A stretch of 8,816 bases of DNA. Source: Sphingomonadaceae bacterium (GTDB lineage Bacteria; Pseudomonadota; Alphaproteobacteria; Sphingomonadales; Sphingomonadaceae). This document shows, piece by piece, positions 1-6,746 of the stretch. The stretch spans positions 1 through 8,816 of the forward strand of contig JACMKH010000391.1 of assembly GCA_014380205.1 (NCBI GenBank), read 5' to 3'. The position numbers were made by a program, and so were the translations under genes. How positions within the stretch are numbered: the stretch's first letter is position 1; each line of letters begins with the position of its first letter. The notes beneath the pieces were generated by a model. The model saw nothing but the letters and a program-made list of their open reading frames with translations, searched no databases and had not been told where the DNA came from.

Positions 1-1
1 C

Positions 2-526
2 CGCGCCGAGCGCACGCGCTTCGTGCGCCACCTCCGCCCCTTCTGGGACGTCCACCGCCACCGCCTCGCGCCCGATGTCGCCGCGGCGATTGATGCGCTG
101 CGCGACTCGGGACGGCTCGACGTCATCGCGGGCAAGATCCTCGAGGCGACTCCCGACGGCGACGGCCACATTGCGCTTGCCTGGCGTCCACGCGGCGAGG
201 AGCGAATCGCGCGGACCACCATCCGCCGCATCGTCAACTGCACCGGACCGCAGGGCGACGTCACGCGCAGCCGCGAGCCGATCGTCGCGAAATTGCTCGC
301 GCGCGGGCTGATACGTCCCGATCCGATGCGCCTCGGCATCGAGGTCGACGCGCGGCTGCGCGCCGTCGGCGGCGACGGCCGCCCGCATCCCCGCCTCTAC
401 GCGATCGGCCCGATGACGCGCGGCGCCTTCTGGGAAATCGTTGCCGTCCCCGATCTCAGGGAGCAGACGTGGCGGCTGGCGCGCGCGCTGTCGAACGCGC
501 ACTGGGTCGGCGGCGAGGGATTGTGA
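2..526 (+). CDS. FAD/NAD(P)-binding protein, C-terminal part (COG4529-like), 5' end outside window
   Basis: This is the last 174 codons of a gene that enters from the left edge; a GTG at 23 is in frame, but the frame is open upstream of it, so it is probably internal. The protein has an arginine- and histidine-rich opening (RHLRPFWDVHRHRLAP), the NCTGPQ segment typical of a flavoprotein strand-loop near the second half of the dinucleotide fold, then LYAIGPMTRGAFWEIVAVPD near the C-terminus. From family knowledge these match the uncharacterised FAD-NAD(P)-binding proteins of COG4529, predicted cytoplasmic oxidoreductases of unknown substrate. The N-terminal GxGxxG FAD motif must lie outside the window. 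The gene ends at a TGA only six bases before the 3' end of an oppositely oriented tRNA gene, and I see no terminator between them. The family call is fairly safe; the reaction is unknown. Confidence 0.8.
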   Translation, partial: RAERTRFVRHLRPFWDVHRHRLAPDVAAAIDALRDSGRLDVIAGKILEATPDGDGHIALAWRPRGEERIARTTIRRIVNCTGPQGDVTRSREPIVAKLLARGLIRPDPMRLGIEVDARLRAVGGDGRPHPRLYAIGPMTRGAFWEIVAVPDLREQTWRLARALSNAHWVGGEGL

Positions 527-532
527 ATCCGA

Positions 533-607
533 TGGTGGGCGCGGCTGGTATCGAACCAGCGACCCCTGCGGTGTGAACACAGTGCTCTACCACTGAGCTA
601 CGCGCCC
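533..607 (-). tRNA. tRNA-Val (anticodon CAC), CCA encoded
   Basis: The reverse complement folds into a complete 75-nt cloverleaf. The acceptor stem GGGCGCG/CGCGCCC pairs perfectly over 7 bp. The D stem is GCTC/GAGC with loop AGTGGTA, and the anticodon stem CTGTG/CGCAG has one T-G pair. The anticodon loop TTCACAC puts CAC at positions 34-36, which reads the valine codon GUG. A 5-nt variable region follows, then T stem GCTGG/CCAGC with loop TTCGATA, discriminator A, and a genomically encoded CCA (complement of 533-535). GUG is a frequent Val codon in GC-rich genomes, so a dedicated CAC isoacceptor is expected. The gene lies 108 bases beyond the HU stop codon on the same strand. No clear promoter or T-rich terminator of its own is visible. 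Confidence 0.96.
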
Positions 608-665
608 CTCGCCACCGGGCAAGAAGACGGGCGGACGCTCGCGCCTCCGCCCTCTCCCAGCGGCG

Positions 666-709
666 ATTAAAGGCGCGCCGCGCGCCCGTCCAGCCCCGGA
701 GGGCCGGAC
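666..709 (-). terminator. possible transcription terminator after the HU gene
   Basis: Starting 6 bases past the HU stop codon, the minus strand holds a 9-bp stem, GTCCGGCCC against GGGCTGGAC, with loop TCCG and one G-T pair. A second GC-only inverted repeat follows (complement of 672-686), ending in TTTAAT. The T run is only three long, so this is a weak intrinsic terminator by E. coli standards, but its position is right for ending the HU transcript before the tRNA gene. It could also simply protect the mRNA 3' end. Confidence 0.4.
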
Positions 710-715
710 CCGGTG

Positions 716-988
716 CTAGTTGACCGAATCCTTGAGGCCCTTGCCAGCCTTGAACTTGGGCTGGACCGAGGCCTTGATCTGCATCGGCTCGCCCGTGCGC
801 GGGTTGCGGCCCGTCGAGGCCTTGCGCCGCGCGGTCGAGAAGGTGCCGAAGCCGACGAGGCGAACCTCGTCGCCTCCCTTGAGCGCGCCACTGATAGCGT
901 CGAACACGGCTTCGCACGCCTTGCCGGCGTCGCTTCTACCCAGACCCGAACGCTCGGAGACCGCCGCGATCAATTCCTGCTTGTTCAT
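716..988 (-). CDS. hupB: HU-family DNA-binding nucleoid protein
   Basis: This 90-residue protein is a standard-length HU, the small dimeric histone-like protein that bends and compacts DNA in the nucleoid. It opens MNKQELIAAV as HU proteins do. It carries the GFGTF turn at residues 46-50 and the beta-arm signature GRNPRTGE at 60-67, where Pro63 corresponds to the DNA-intercalating proline at the arm tip of E. coli HU. The frame is open to an ATG at 1084, but the ATG at 988 is chosen because it gives the family N-terminus and has purine-rich ribosome-binding sequence just upstream (AGAGGGG and GGAGAGA within 20 bases). The gene follows lon on the same strand after 154 bases, matching E. coli lon-hupB. 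IHF subunits share the fold, but the N-terminus and arm read as HU. The symbol is assigned by homology and synteny. Confidence 0.95.
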   Translation of the reverse strand: MNKQELIAAVSERSGLGRSDAGKACEAVFDAISGALKGGDEVRLVGFGTFSTARRKASTGRNPRTGEPMQIKASVQPKFKAGKGLKDSVN

Positions 989-1047
989 TCTCTCCAGACC
1001 CCTCTTCTTGTGACTCCCGCGAGGGAATCGTGGCTCAACCGGCGCGC

Positions 1048-1077
1048 ATCTAAGGCTGATAGCGGGGGGCATGTAAA
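1048..1077 (-). promoter_or_regulatory. candidate sigma-70-type promoter for the HU gene
   Basis: In the lon-HU gap the minus strand has TTTACA (complement of 1072-1077, five of six matches to TTGACA), then an 18-base spacer and TTAGAT (complement of 1048-1053, three of six to TATAAT). It lies 60-90 bases before the HU start and would give HU its own transcript besides readthrough from lon. The -10 match is poor, so this is only a candidate. Confidence 0.3.
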
Positions 1078-1142
1078 GCCCCATTTTCCGCCGCGACGCG
1101 CAAAACTGCGCCTTTGCGACCAGCGGAGCGTCCCACAGCGGT

Positions 1143-3560
1143 TCAATGACGCATCGGCGCTTCGCTTTCGCCAGCGATTCCGGGCGTCACGGGCGGCGAA
1201 GGCTCGGTCGCGAGCTCGTCCGATTCGGACCAGTCGATCGCCGTTACCGCGCCCGAAAGCGCGAGCGCGAGCGCCTCGTCGACATGCGCGACGGGAACGA
1301 TCTCGAGTCCCTCGCGGATATTGTCGGGAATCTCGGCGAGGTCCTTCTCATTCTCCTGCGGGATGAGCACGGTGGCGATGCCGCCGCGAAGCGCCGCGAG
1401 CAGCTTCTCCTTGAGCCCCCCGATCGGCAGCACGCGCCCGCGCAGCGTGACCTCGCCGGTCATCGCGATCTCGCGGCGCACGGGGATGCCGGTCAGGGTC
1501 GAGATCATCGCGATGACCATGCCGACACCCGCAGAGGGCCCGTCCTTGGGCACCGCGCCTTCGGGAAGATGGACGTGGATGTCCTTCTTCGCGAACAGGC
1601 TTGGCTTGATCCCGTAGGAGGGCGCGCGCGCCTTGACGAAGCTCCACGCGGCCTGGATCGATTCCTGCATCACGTCGCCGAGCTTGCCGGTGGTCTTGAC
1701 CAGCCCCTTGCCGGGAACGGTCACCGCCTCGATCGTGAGCAGCTCGCCGCCGACCTCGGTCCAGGCGAGCCCGGTCACCGCGCCAACCTGATCCTCCTCC
1801 TCGGAAACGCCGTAGCGGAACTTGCGGACGCCGAGATAGTCGCCGAGGTTGTCGGCATCGATGGCCACCGCGCTCTCCGCGCCTTCGAGGATCTTGCGCA
1901 GCGCCTTGCGCGCGAGCTTGGCGATCTCGCGCTCGAGCGTGCGCACCCCCGCCTCGCGCGTGTAGAACTGGATCATCGCGCGCAGCCCTTCGTCGCTCAG
2001 CGCGAACTCGCCCTCCTTGAGCCCGTGCGCCTCGATCTGCTTGGGCAGCAGATGGCGCTTGGCGATCTCGACCTTCTCGTCCTCGGTGTAGCCCGCGAGC
2101 CGGATGATCTCCATCCGGTCGAGCAGCGGCTGGGGCAGGTTGAGCGTGTTCGCGGTGGTCACGAACATCACGTCCGAAAGATCGTAGTCGACCTCGAGAT
2201 AATGGTCCTGGAAGCGGCTGTTCTGCTCGGGATCGAGCACCTCGAGCAGCGCCGACGCCGGATCGCCTCGGAAATCCTGGCCGAGCTTGTCGATCTCGTC
2301 GAGCAGGAACAGCGGGTTCGAGGTGCCCGCCTTCTTGAGGTTGGTGACGATCTTGCCGGGGAGCGAACCGATATAGGTCCGCCTATGGCCGCGGATTTCG
2401 GCCTCGTCGCGCACTCCGCCCAATGACTGGCGGACGAACTCGCGCCCCGTCGCGCGCGCGATCGACTTGCCGAGCGAGGTCTTGCCGACGCCGGGCGGGC
2501 CGACGAGGCAGAGGATCGGCCCCTTGAGCTGGTTGGTCCGCGCCTGCACCGCGAGATATTCGACGATCCGGTCCTTGACCTTCTCGAGCGCGTAATGGTC
2601 CTCGTCGAGGACGCGCTGCGCCTCCTTGATGTCCTTCTTGAGCCTGGACTTCTTGCCCCAGGGCAGGCCGAGCAGCGTGTCGAGATAGTTGCGGCTGACG
2701 GTCGCCTCGGCGGACATCGGCGCCATGCCGCGCAGCTTCTTGAGCTCGCCGTCGGCCTTGGTCCGCGCCTCCTTGGAGAGCTTGGTCTTGGCGATTTTCT
2801 GCGCGAGCTCGACGAGCTCGTCGCCGTCGCCCTCGCCCTGTCCGCCCAGCTCGCGCTGGATCGCCTTCATCTGCTCGTTGAGATAATATTCGCGCTGGGT
2901 CTTCTCCATCTGGCGCTTGACCCGCCCGCGGATGCGCTTCTCGACCTGGAGCACGCCGAGCTCGCCCTCCATGAACGCGAACACCATCTCGAGCCGCCGC
3001 CCCGGATCGCGCTCGACGAGCAGCGCCTGCTTGTCGGCGACCTTGACGTTGATGTTGGCGGCGACCGCGTCGGCGAGCCGCGCCGCCTCCTCGATCTGGC
3101 CGAGCTGGACCGCGGTCTCCTCGGGGATTTTCTTGTTGAGCTTGGCGTAGTTGCCGAACTGATCGACCACCGAGCGCATCAGCGCACCGGTCTCGGGCCC
3201 CTCGGCGGGCTTGTCGTCGATCATCTCGATCCCGGCGGCGAGATGGCCGTCGGTGAGCGCGAGCGACGTCAGCCCGGCGCGCCGCAGCCCCTCGACGAGC
3301 ACGCGCACCGTCCCGTCGGGGAGCTTCAGAAGCTGGAGCACGTTCGCGGTGACGCCGATATCGTAGAGCGCGTCGCGATCGGGATCGTCCTCGCCCGGAT
3401 CGAGCTGCGCGACGAGAAAGATCGTCTTGTCCCCCGCCATCGCGCGCTCGAGCGCCACCACCGATTTGTCGCGCCCGACGAACAGCGGCACGATCATGTG
3501 CGGAAACACGACGATGTCGCGCAGCGGGAGGACGGGGTAGGACTGGGTCATGACATACAT
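1143..3560 (-). CDS. lon: ATP-dependent protease Lon (LonA type)
   Basis: Lon is a cytoplasmic homohexameric AAA+ serine protease that unfolds and degrades misfolded and regulatory proteins. The 805 residues match the usual LonA length. The N-terminal substrate-recognition domain covers about 8-205 and begins with [14 protein letters not shown] coiled helical linker follows to about 340 ([18 protein letters not shown] near 221). The ATPase has Walker A GPPGVGKT at 354-361 and Walker B LFLLDEID at 417-424, with sensor-1 Asn near 471. The protease domain carries the catalytic Ser676 in PKDGPSAG and Lys719 in GGLKEK, the same 43-residue spacing as the E. coli dyad. The last 30 residues are an acidic, proline-rich tail. 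The first ATG (3560) is used; a second ATG three codons in (3551) would give [10 protein letters not shown] and is equally plausible, since only a weak GGGAG lies upstream. The gene sits 117 bases after clpX. Confidence 0.98.
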   Translation of the reverse strand: MYVMTQSYPVLPLRDIVVFPHMIVPLFVGRDKSVVALERAMAGDKTIFLVAQLDPGEDDPDRDALYDIGVTANVLQLLKLPDGTVRVLVEGLRRAGLTSLALTDGHLAAGIEMIDDKPAEGPETGALMRSVVDQFGNYAKLNKKIPEETAVQLGQIEEAARLADAVAANINVKVADKQALLVERDPGRRLEMVFAFMEGELGVLQVEKRIRGRVKRQMEKTQREYYLNEQMKAIQRELGGQGEGDGDELVELAQKIAKTKLSKEARTKADGELKKLRGMAPMSAEATVSRNYLDTLLGLPWGKKSRLKKDIKEAQRVLDEDHYALEKVKDRIVEYLAVQARTNQLKGPILCLVGPPGVGKTSLGKSIARATGREFVRQSLGGVRDEAEIRGHRRTYIGSLPGKIVTNLKKAGTSNPLFLLDEIDKLGQDFRGDPASALLEVLDPEQNSRFQDHYLEVDYDLSDVMFVTTANTLNLPQPLLDRMEIIRLAGYTEDEKVEIAKRHLLPKQIEAHGLKEGEFALSDEGLRAMIQFYTREAGVRTLEREIAKLARKALRKILEGAESAVAIDADNLGDYLGVRKFRYGVSEEEDQVGAVTGLAWTEVGGELLTIEAVTVPGKGLVKTTGKLGDVMQESIQAAWSFVKARAPSYGIKPSLFAKKDIHVHLPEGAVPKDGPSAGVGMVIAMISTLTGIPVRREIAMTGEVTLRGRVLPIGGLKEKLLAALRGGIATVLIPQENEKDLAEIPDNIREGLEIVPVAHVDEALALALSGAVTAIDWSESDELATEPSPPVTPGIAGESEAPMRH

Positions 3561-3677
3561 ATGGGCGATGCCCGCTCCCGCATCAATCCGCCCACTCGTC
3601 CACGGGAATCTGCGCGCGCGCCGCGCCAGCCCGCCGAGCCGTTCCGGTAACGCGCTCTCCGGTGATGCGGGCGGCGC

Positions 3678-4946
3678 TCAGGCCGCTTCGCCGCCTTCCT
3701 TCTCCGCCGAGGAGAACACCCGCACCGGGTCCTTCCTTCCCTCGACGACATCCTTGTCGATCACGATCTGGTCGACCCCCTCCATCGAAGGCAGGTCGAA
3801 CATCGTGTCGAGCAAGATTCCCTCGAGGATCGAGCGCAGCCCACGCGCGCCGGTCTTGCGGTCGATCGCCTTCTTGGCGATCGCGACCAGCGCATCATCG
3901 GTGAAGTCGAGGCTGACGTTCTCCATGTCGAACAGCTTGGCGTATTGCTTGATCAGCGCGTTCTTGGGCTCCTGGAGGATCGTCACCAGCGCGGGCTCGT
4001 CGAGGTCCTCGAGCGTGGCGATCACCGGCAGCCGGCCGACGAACTCGGGGATTAGGCCATATTTGAGCAGATCCTCGGGCTCGCCCTGACGCAGCACCTC
4101 GCCGACGCGGCGCTCGTCGGGCGCGGCGACGAACGCGCCGAAGCCGATCGACTTGCCCTGGAGCCGGTCCGAGATGATCTTCTCGAGCCCGCTGAATGCC
4201 CCGCCGCAGACGAACAGGATGTTGGTCGTGTCGACCTGGAGGAACTCCTGCTGGGGGTGCTTGCGCCCGCCCTGCGGGGGAACGCTCGCGGTGGTCCCCT
4301 CCATCAGCTTGAGCAGCGCCTGCTGGACGCCCTCGCCCGACACGTCGCGGGTGATCGAAGGGTTGTCCGACTTGCGGCTGATCTTGTCGATCTCGTCGAT
4401 GTAGACGATCCCGCGTTGCGCGCGCTCGACGTTGTAGTCCGAGGCCTGGAGCAGCTTCAAAATGATGTTCTCGACGTCCTCGCCGACATAGCCCGCCTCG
4501 GTCAGCGTGGTCGCGTCGGCCATGGTGAAGGGCACGTCGAGGATGCGCGCGAGCGTCTGCGCGAGCAGCGTCTTTCCGCAACCCGTCGGCCCGACGAGCA
4601 GGATGTTCGATTTGGAAAGCTCGACGTCCGCGCCCTTGGCGCCGTGCGCGAGCCGTTTGTAATGGTTGTGCACCGCGACCGAGAGCACGCGCTTGGCGCG
4701 GTCCTGCCCGATGACATAATCGTCGAGCACCTTGCAGATCTCGGCCGGGGTGGGGACGCCGCCGTCCTTCTTGGTGTTGAGCGCGCCCTTGGTCTCCTCG
4801 CGGATGATGTCGTTGCACAGCTCGACGCATTCATCGCAGATGAACACCGTCGGGCCCGCGATGAGCTTGCGCACCTCGTGCTGCGACTTTCCGCAGAACG
4901 AGCAGTAGAGCGTGCTCTTCGAATCTCCGCCGCTCAGCTTGGTCAT
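3678..4946 (-). CDS. clpX: ClpX, ATP-dependent unfoldase subunit of ClpXP
   Basis: ClpX is the hexameric AAA+ unfoldase that recognises tagged substrates (such as ssrA-tagged peptides) and threads them into ClpP. The protein has 422 residues, normal for the family. The N-terminal zinc-binding domain has Cys15, Cys18, Cys37 and Cys40. Walker A GPTGCGKT is at 119-126, pore loop GYVG at 152-155, Walker B VYIDEID at 181-187, an RKH loop at 228-230, the IGF loop that docks on ClpP at 267-269, Arg305 in the arginine-finger position, and sensor-2 GARGLR at 366-371. All key motifs are intact. The C-terminus ends in an acidic stretch and Ala-Ala. It lies 77 bases downstream of clpP on the same strand, so co-transcription is likely. 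The Shine-Dalgarno is weak (GGGA about 10 bases before the ATG). I see no convincing separate promoter in the gap. Confidence 0.98.
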   Translation of the reverse strand: MTKLSGGDSKSTLYCSFCGKSQHEVRKLIAGPTVFICDECVELCNDIIREETKGALNTKKDGGVPTPAEICKVLDDYVIGQDRAKRVLSVAVHNHYKRLAHGAKGADVELSKSNILLVGPTGCGKTLLAQTLARILDVPFTMADATTLTEAGYVGEDVENIILKLLQASDYNVERAQRGIVYIDEIDKISRKSDNPSITRDVSGEGVQQALLKLMEGTTASVPPQGGRKHPQQEFLQVDTTNILFVCGGAFSGLEKIISDRLQGKSIGFGAFVAAPDERRVGEVLRQGEPEDLLKYGLIPEFVGRLPVIATLEDLDEPALVTILQEPKNALIKQYAKLFDMENVSLDFTDDALVAIAKKAIDRKTGARGLRSILEGILLDTMFDLPSMEGVDQIVIDKDVVEGRKDPVRVFSSAEKEGGEAA

Positions 4947-5023
4947 GGCGTCAAAATCCCGTCGGCCGCGTCACCATCGGCGCTATACAGTCTAATCCGG
5001 AAGCAATCCTTACCGCAAGCGTC

Positions 5024-5662
5024 TCACGCGGCCGCCTTCTCCTCGGCCCCCTCGACCGCCGGGCGCTTGTCGAACACCTCGTCGACCATCCCGAACACCT
5101 TGGCCTCGTCGGCCGACATGAACTTGTCGCGCTCGACCGCGCTTTCGATCGTCTCGACCGGCTGGCCGGTGTATTTGGCCATGAGCTCGTTCATCCGGTG
5201 GCGGACGCGCAATATCTCCTTGGCCTGGATCTCGATATCGGTGGCCTGGCCCTGCGCGCCACCCGAGGGCTGGTGGATCATGATCCGCGAATTGGTGAGC
5301 GCGACGCGCATCCCCGGCTCGCCCGCCGAGAGCAGGAACGCCCCCATCGACGCCGCCTGCCCCGTGCACACCGTGCCGACGCGCGGGCGGATGTACTGCA
5401 TCGTGTCGTGGATCGCCATTCCCGCCGTGACCACCCCGCCCGGCGAGTTGATGTACATGTAGACGTCCTTCTTCGGGTTCTCGGACTCGAGGAACAGCAG
5501 CTGCGCGGTGATCAGCGAGGCCATGTGGTCCTCGACCCCGCCGGTCACGAAGATGATCCGCTCGCGCAGCAGCCGCGAGAAAATGTCAAAGCTGCGCTCG
5601 CCACGGTTCGAATGCTCGATGACGATGGGAACGAGGGAGGAGGCGATGTCGCGATGGTCCAT
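5024..5662 (-). CDS. clpP: ClpP, proteolytic subunit of the Clp protease
   Basis: ClpP forms the double-heptamer serine protease chamber used by ClpX (and ClpA) in the cytoplasm. The protein has 212 residues, normal length. The catalytic triad is visible: Ser105 in GQAASMGA, His130 in IMIHQP, and Asp179 in ERDKFMSA, eight residues ahead of the E. coli mature numbering and consistent with a short N-terminal propeptide. The oxyanion-hole segment NSPGG is at 72-76. The N-terminal [22 protein letters not shown] is the classic ClpP opening. The tail is alanine- and glutamate-rich. The ATG at 5662 gives this expected N-terminus; the ribosome-binding sequence is poor (AAGGA about 13 bases upstream). 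It is the first gene of the clpP-clpX-lon-HU run. No trigger factor gene, which precedes clpP in E. coli, is present next to it; a zinc-finger gene lies there instead. Confidence 0.98.
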   Translation of the reverse strand: MDHRDIASSLVPIVIEHSNRGERSFDIFSRLLRERIIFVTGGVEDHMASLITAQLLFLESENPKKDVYMYINSPGGVVTAGMAIHDTMQYIRPRVGTVCTGQAASMGAFLLSAGEPGMRVALTNSRIMIHQPSGGAQGQATDIEIQAKEILRVRHRMNELMAKYTGQPVETIESAVERDKFMSADEAKVFGMVDEVFDKRPAVEGAEEKAAA

Positions 5663-5699
5663 GGCGGAAGGCGGATCCTTGAGGTGGCTCGTGCGGCCT

Positions 5700-5728
5700 A
5701 CATCGCGACTATGCGCGCGGGCTTCAAG
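5700..5728 (-). promoter_or_regulatory. candidate sigma-32 (heat-shock) promoter of clpP
   Basis: The minus strand has CTTGAAG (complement of 5722-5728), a 15-base spacer, then GCGATGT (complement of 5700-5706). The RpoH consensus is CTTGAAA, 11-16 bases, CCCATnT. The -35 matches six of seven positions and the -10 keeps the C-AT-T core. The element lies about 38 bases upstream of the clpP start codon, a sensible distance. clpP is a known heat-shock gene in many proteobacteria. This was found by eye, without scoring. Confidence 0.42.
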
Positions 5729-5758
5729 AGGCGCGCGGGATTGACCGGGGATGCCGAT

Positions 5759-5780
5759 CGGCGCGGTGGCGCCGTGTTTT
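5759..5780. terminator. GC hairpin at the 3' end of the zinc-finger gene
   Basis: CGGCGC (5759-5764), loop GGTG and GCGCCG (5769-5774) form a perfect 6-bp stem. On the plus strand TGTTTT follows, so the classic terminator shape points towards plus-strand transcription, where no gene is seen. On the minus strand the stem begins five bases after the zinc-finger stop codon and is preceded by an A run instead of followed by T. It could protect or end that transcript, or stop antisense transcription entering the gene. Confidence 0.3.
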
Positions 5781-6043
5781 CAGCGCAGCTGGCTGTCCTT
5801 GCTGCCGCGGCGGTTGATCCCCGAATGGACGACGTGCGCGTCGCGCGCCGACTGGCACGGGACGCAGGTGCGCGCGCCGGGAAGCGCGCGGCGGCGCGCT
5901 TTGGGGATCGGATCACCGCAATCCTCGCATTCGCCGGCGCCCTCGCCGCTCGGAATCTGGGCGCGCGCGGCCTTGATCGCGTCGGCGACGGTGTCATCGA
6001 TCTGATCCTGCACCGCGCCGTCGCGCGTCCAACCGCCGGCCAT
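5780..6043 (-). CDS. ybiI: DksA/TraR-family C4 zinc-finger protein (YbiI-like)
   Basis: This small 87-residue cytoplasmic protein has a four-cysteine zinc finger, Cys39/Cys42 in ECEDCG and Cys60/Cys63 in CVPCQ. A helical N-terminus (VQDQIDDTVADAIKAARAQIP) precedes the finger, and the C-terminus NRRGSKDSQLR is, as I recall it, nearly identical to the end of E. coli YbiI. The family belongs to DksA/TraR, whose larger members act on RNA polymerase with ppGpp. YbiI-type proteins lack the long coiled-coil, and their role is not established. The frame is open to 6202, but the ATG at 6043 is chosen because it gives the YbiI N-terminus (MAGGW) and has a strong GGAGG six bases upstream. The stop lies 117 bases before clpP on the same strand; a promoter-like element in that gap suggests separate transcription. 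The symbol rests on homology only. Confidence 0.9.
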   Translation of the reverse strand: MAGGWTRDGAVQDQIDDTVADAIKAARAQIPSGEGAGECEDCGDPIPKARRRALPGARTCVPCQSARDAHVVHSGINRRGSKDSQLR

Positions 6044-6049
6044 GCCGCG

Positions 6050-6054
6050 CCTCC
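6050..6054 (-). promoter_or_regulatory. ribosome binding site fixing the zinc-finger gene start
   Basis: A perfect GGAGG on the minus strand, six bases before the ATG at 6043. It decides between this start and the longer open frame reaching 6202. Confidence 0.75.
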
Positions 6055-6086
6055 GCATCGTCGCTGAAGCTCTCAGATAGGAGGCG

Positions 6087-6304
6087 ATGCCCTCCATTTC
6101 CAACCGGCGCTGGCGGCCGCCACGCATGAGCCCGCCAGCCGATCTGCCCGATGGACGGTCCGAATGAAGCCTTCCCTCGCCGAGCTGAGCCGCGCGCGGC
6201 AACGACGCCGATCATCCATCCCAAATGGGACCCGCGACGGCTTCTCGATCGAGGAATTGAGTATTGTGTTCCGGGAATGCCGGAATTCAGGGCTAGATTC
6301 TTGA
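6087..6304 (+). other. two tiny overlapping plus-strand ORFs of uncertain reality (26 and 46 codons)
   Basis: The 286 bases between the zinc-finger gene and the lipoprotein gene hold no confident gene. On the plus strand an ORF of 26 codons (6087-6167, MPSISNRRWRPPRM...) ends in ATGA, where a second ORF of 46 codons begins (6164-6304). The second opens MKPSLAELSRARQRRR and continues GFSIEELSIVFRECRN, a basic N-terminus followed by an amphipathic-looking segment. AGGAGG precedes the first ATG, but only two bases away, too close for a good site. I do not recognise either peptide. They may be chance frames, or the start of a gene broken where the sequence turns from GC-rich to AT-richer at about 6240. 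Confidence 0.15.
6269..6285. repeat. short inverted repeat downstream of the dxs-linked genes
   Basis: TTCCGG and CCGGAA form a perfect 6-bp stem around the loop GAATG, 45-61 bases past the lipoprotein stop codon on the minus strand. No T run follows on either strand, so it is a poor intrinsic terminator. It may be an RNA 3'-end hairpin, an operator, or chance. Confidence 0.25.
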
Positions 6305-6329
6305 GGGTTGTCCCCAAAACTCCCCTTTG

Positions 6330-6719
6330 TTACATCGCTTCATTCAAGGGATGCTCAATCCTCCACTGTTCAGTCTCAAGCTCTGCGTCGGAAGCACAAA
6401 GCTGTAGGTGGAGCTGTGGATAGGGGCGCTGACCATCGCTATCAATTTCCACGATAGGAGGAGTGCTCAGTTTAGCAACAAATGGCCTAAAGCCAACGAA
6501 AGCTCCAAACTGGTTTTTGCCATTTACGTCACCGCAAATCGATCTCTGCCCACCAGCTAGACGCCCCCACCGCAAATCTCTCAGCAAAAAGTTGGTGGGA
6601 TCCATCAGGACGTCGGCAAGAGCGTCTCGCGCTTGTCGCTCGATCCGCTCGCTCTCACGCTCACAGCCCCCCACAAACGCGAGCGCGAGACCTACGCAAA
6701 CCGTCAGCGTCAGCTTCAT
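6330..6719 (-). CDS. predicted small lipoprotein of an uncharacterised family
   Basis: The 129-residue product starts with a lipoprotein signal: MKLTLTV, a hydrophobic stretch to residue 18, and lipobox V-G-G-C with Cys19 as the predicted acylation site. It should be anchored to the inner or outer membrane facing the periplasm. The mature part begins with a charged helix (ERESERIERQARDALADVL). It then has DPTNFLLRDLRW, the motif ICGDVNGKNQFGAFVGFRPFV, and a cysteine near the C-terminus (LQLCASD). I recall proteobacterial proteins of unknown function with a CGxVNxKNxxGxxxGFxxF core, and this matches them. The start at 6719 has GGAGGG about nine bases upstream. It lies 27 bases after the stop of the 108-residue gene, so it is probably co-transcribed with it and dxs. 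One 60-base line here (6481-6540) is about 45% GC, much below the flanks, which suggests a more recent arrival. Confidence 0.75.
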   Translation of the reverse strand: MKLTLTVCVGLALAFVGGCERESERIERQARDALADVLMDPTNFLLRDLRWGRLAGGQRSICGDVNGKNQFGAFVGFRPFVAKLSTPPIVEIDSDGQRPYPQLHLQLCASDAELETEQWRIEHPLNEAM

Positions 6720-6726
6720 AAACGAT

Positions 6727-6740
6727 CGCCCTCCACGACC
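6727..6740. repeat. 14-base direct repeat, copy 1 (lipoprotein ribosome-binding region)
   Basis: CGCCCTCCACGACC occurs here and again at 7108-7121 in the same orientation. On the minus strand this copy supplies the GGAGGG ribosome-binding site of the lipoprotein gene. Confidence 0.6.
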
Positions 6741-6746
6741 AACTGA

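Noticed and set aside
456..917. 153-codon minus-strand frame across the tRNA and the HU gene
   Set aside because: It reads straight through a complete tRNA cloverleaf and is out of frame with HU; composition is that of a shadow frame.
1099..1118. Inverted repeat CGCAAA/TTTGCG just after lon, considered as a lon terminator
   Set aside because: The stem is only 6 bp with an 8-base loop and no T run follows on the minus strand.
1146..3650. Long plus-strand open frames of 426 and 351 codons opposite lon
   Set aside because: They are the complement of lon codons in GC-rich DNA. The translations are arginine-, leucine- and aspartate-rich with no motif, and lon has full domain support.
4947..5023. 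Possible separate clpX promoter (TTGCGG and TTAGAC with 17-base spacing)
   Set aside because: The -10 match is too poor and the gap is short; readthrough from clpP explains expression.
4257..6067. Plus-strand open frames of 401 and 289 codons opposite clpX, clpP and the zinc-finger gene
   Set aside because: Low-complexity antisense frames that run across several genes with complete motifs on the other strand; no ribosome-binding site or family resemblance.
5994..6317. 107-codon minus-strand frame overlapping the zinc-finger gene start
   Set aside because: Overlaps the well-supported ybiI-type gene in another frame, is rich in Arg, Gly and Ser, and has no recognised motif.
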